A DNA stretch of 64,000 bases from Dokdonella fugitiva. GTDB taxonomy: Bacteria; Pseudomonadota; Gammaproteobacteria; Xanthomonadales; Rhodanobacteraceae. A program made the translations under genes and the position numbers. Shown here in pieces: positions 63,382 through 64,000 of the stretch (position 1 is the first letter of the stretch; each line of letters starts with the position of its first letter). The stretch lies in NCBI RefSeq assembly GCF_014138265.1, contig NZ_JACGXL010000002.1, positions 682,001 to 746,000 on the forward strand, in the 5' to 3' direction. The notes beneath the pieces are model-generated. The model saw only the letters and a program-made list of their open reading frames with translations, was not told where the DNA came from and ran no database searches.

Positions 63382-63870
63382 TCAGGCGTTCGCGCCCTGC
63401 GGGGCGCCGGATTCGGCGCGGCGGCGCATCTGCTCGGCGTACAGCGCGTCGAAGTTGATCGGCTGCAGGAAGAACGGCGGGAAGCCGCCGTTCTGCACGA
63501 GCTCGGAGATCACCTGGCGCGCATACGGGAACAGCACGTTCGGGCAGTACGTCGCGAGCACGGCGTCGCGGCCCTGCGCGTCGAAGCCGCTGAGGCCGAA
63601 GATGCCGGCCTGCTGCACTTCGGCGAGGTAGGCGGTCTTGTCCTCGACGCGGCAGGTCGCAGTGACGCTGAGCACGACTTCGTAGACGTCGGTGCCGATC
63701 GGCGCGACGCGCTGCGCGAGGTTCAGCTCGACGTTCGGCTGGCCCTGCTGCTGGAAGATCTGCGGGGCGCCCGGTGCCTCGAACGAGACGTCCTTGACGT
63801 AGATGCGCTGCAGGTTCAGCTGCGCCTGGTTCTGCTCGGGGGCGGCCGCGCCATTGGTGTTGTCTGCCAT
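63382..63870 (-). CDS. secB: Protein-export chaperone SecB
   Basis: The 162-residue protein has the SecB fold with NLQRIYVKDVSFEAPGAPQIF near the N-terminus, DVYEVVLSVTATC, the helix LAEVQQAGIFGLSGF and PNVLFPYARQVISELVQNGGFPPFFLQPINFDALYAEQM. These form the tetramer interface and the acidic/aromatic peptide-binding grooves that deliver preproteins to SecA. Length is typical (155-165 aa). It is followed by gpsA on the same strand. The preceding gene ends about 90 bp upstream. Confidence 0.96.
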   Translation of the reverse strand: MADNTNGAAAPEQNQAQLNLQRIYVKDVSFEAPGAPQIFQQQGQPNVELNLAQRVAPIGTDVYEVVLSVTATCRVEDKTAYLAEVQQAGIFGLSGFDAQGRDAVLATYCPNVLFPYARQVISELVQNGGFPPFFLQPINFDALYAEQMRRRAESGAPQGANA

Positions 63871-63961
63871 GGGAGTGCTCGATTCGGAGGTAAAGGCTTT
63901 CGATTATCCCACGGACGCGCCGGCCGCGCACCCGGCGCCACGGCCGGGCGCGCGGTGCGGA

Positions 63962-64000
63962 TCACGGCAGCAGCTGCAGGGTCGCGCCGGTCACCGACGA
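63962..64000 (-). CDS. C-terminus of an unknown protein, partial
   Basis: Only the last 12 codons and TGA (complement of 63962-63964) are inside the window; they encode SSVTGATLQLLP. The VTGATL segment is similar to the substrate-end strand of short-chain dehydrogenases (VTGxTLxVDGG), which hints at an SDR, but twelve residues do not allow a firm call. It is upstream of secB in the same direction. Confidence 0.4.
   Translation of the reverse strand, partial: SSVTGATLQLLP

Overview
The window is chromosomal DNA of very high GC content (roughly 70 % by eye), with strong G/C preference at third codon positions. Gene content fits a Gram-negative gammaproteobacterium of the Lysobacterales (Xanthomonadales), perhaps Rhodanobacteraceae/Dokdonella-like. 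The pointers are trmL-gpsA-secB in one neighbourhood, ubiJ-ubiB, class I fbp, phhA, a fused SpmA/SpmB-like protein, many secreted peptidases and abundant GTAG-ended palindromic repeats. Taxonomy is inferred, not tested. I saw no rRNA, tRNA, CRISPR array, phage or complete insertion sequence.

Layout. 0-7 kb: the end of a GGDEF protein, a DUF938 methyltransferase, a fused spore-maturation-like membrane protein, a RES/Xre toxin-antitoxin pair with a readable promoter, then an ECF sigma factor followed by a TPR receptor-like Ser/Thr kinase. 7-17 kb: small envelope proteins, an MFS exporter, folE, a divergent regulator/retropepsin-PDZ pair around an AT-rich operator, an RlmI-like rRNA methyltransferase, and terC behind a yybP-ykoY (Mn2+) riboswitch. 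17-31 kb: GGDEF protein, rhomboid, phhA, a frameshifted hydrolase, DUF885 peptidase, WYL regulator, GFA protein, a VOC/DUF1579/NIPSNAP cluster, fbp, a 2OG oxygenase with a saccharopine-dehydrogenase-like enzyme, and YqhA. 31-41 kb: HExxH peptidase, uvrD, and secreted proteins including a lamin-tail/DUF3616 protein and a LamG protein that share a C-terminal tail motif.

41-47 kb is a second signalling block: a TPR receptor kinase (+) converges on an ECF sigma factor (-), which lies downstream of a PknB-like kinase. The first locus has the apparent ancestral order sigma then TPR-kinase, so the second looks like a rearranged paralogue. A 160-bp repeat present three times in tandem separates the convergent genes. 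47-57 kb: a polytopic membrane protein, a lower-GC 79-codon gene bordered by repeats, two alpha/beta hydrolases, an acyltransferase/arfB pair, a lipoprotein and ubiJ-ubiB. 57-64 kb: DUF4156 lipoprotein, M16 peptidase, SDR, a small secreted protein behind a sigma-54 promoter, trmL, gpsA, secB and the last codons of another gene.

Most long gaps between convergent genes hold inverted repeats of a few families, many bounded by GTAG/CTAC. In several cases the TAG of that tetranucleotide is the stop codon of the adjacent gene. The more novel leads are the sigma-54 small secreted protein, the shared C-terminal tail, the duplicated sigma/kinase modules and the repeat/gene-end relationship.
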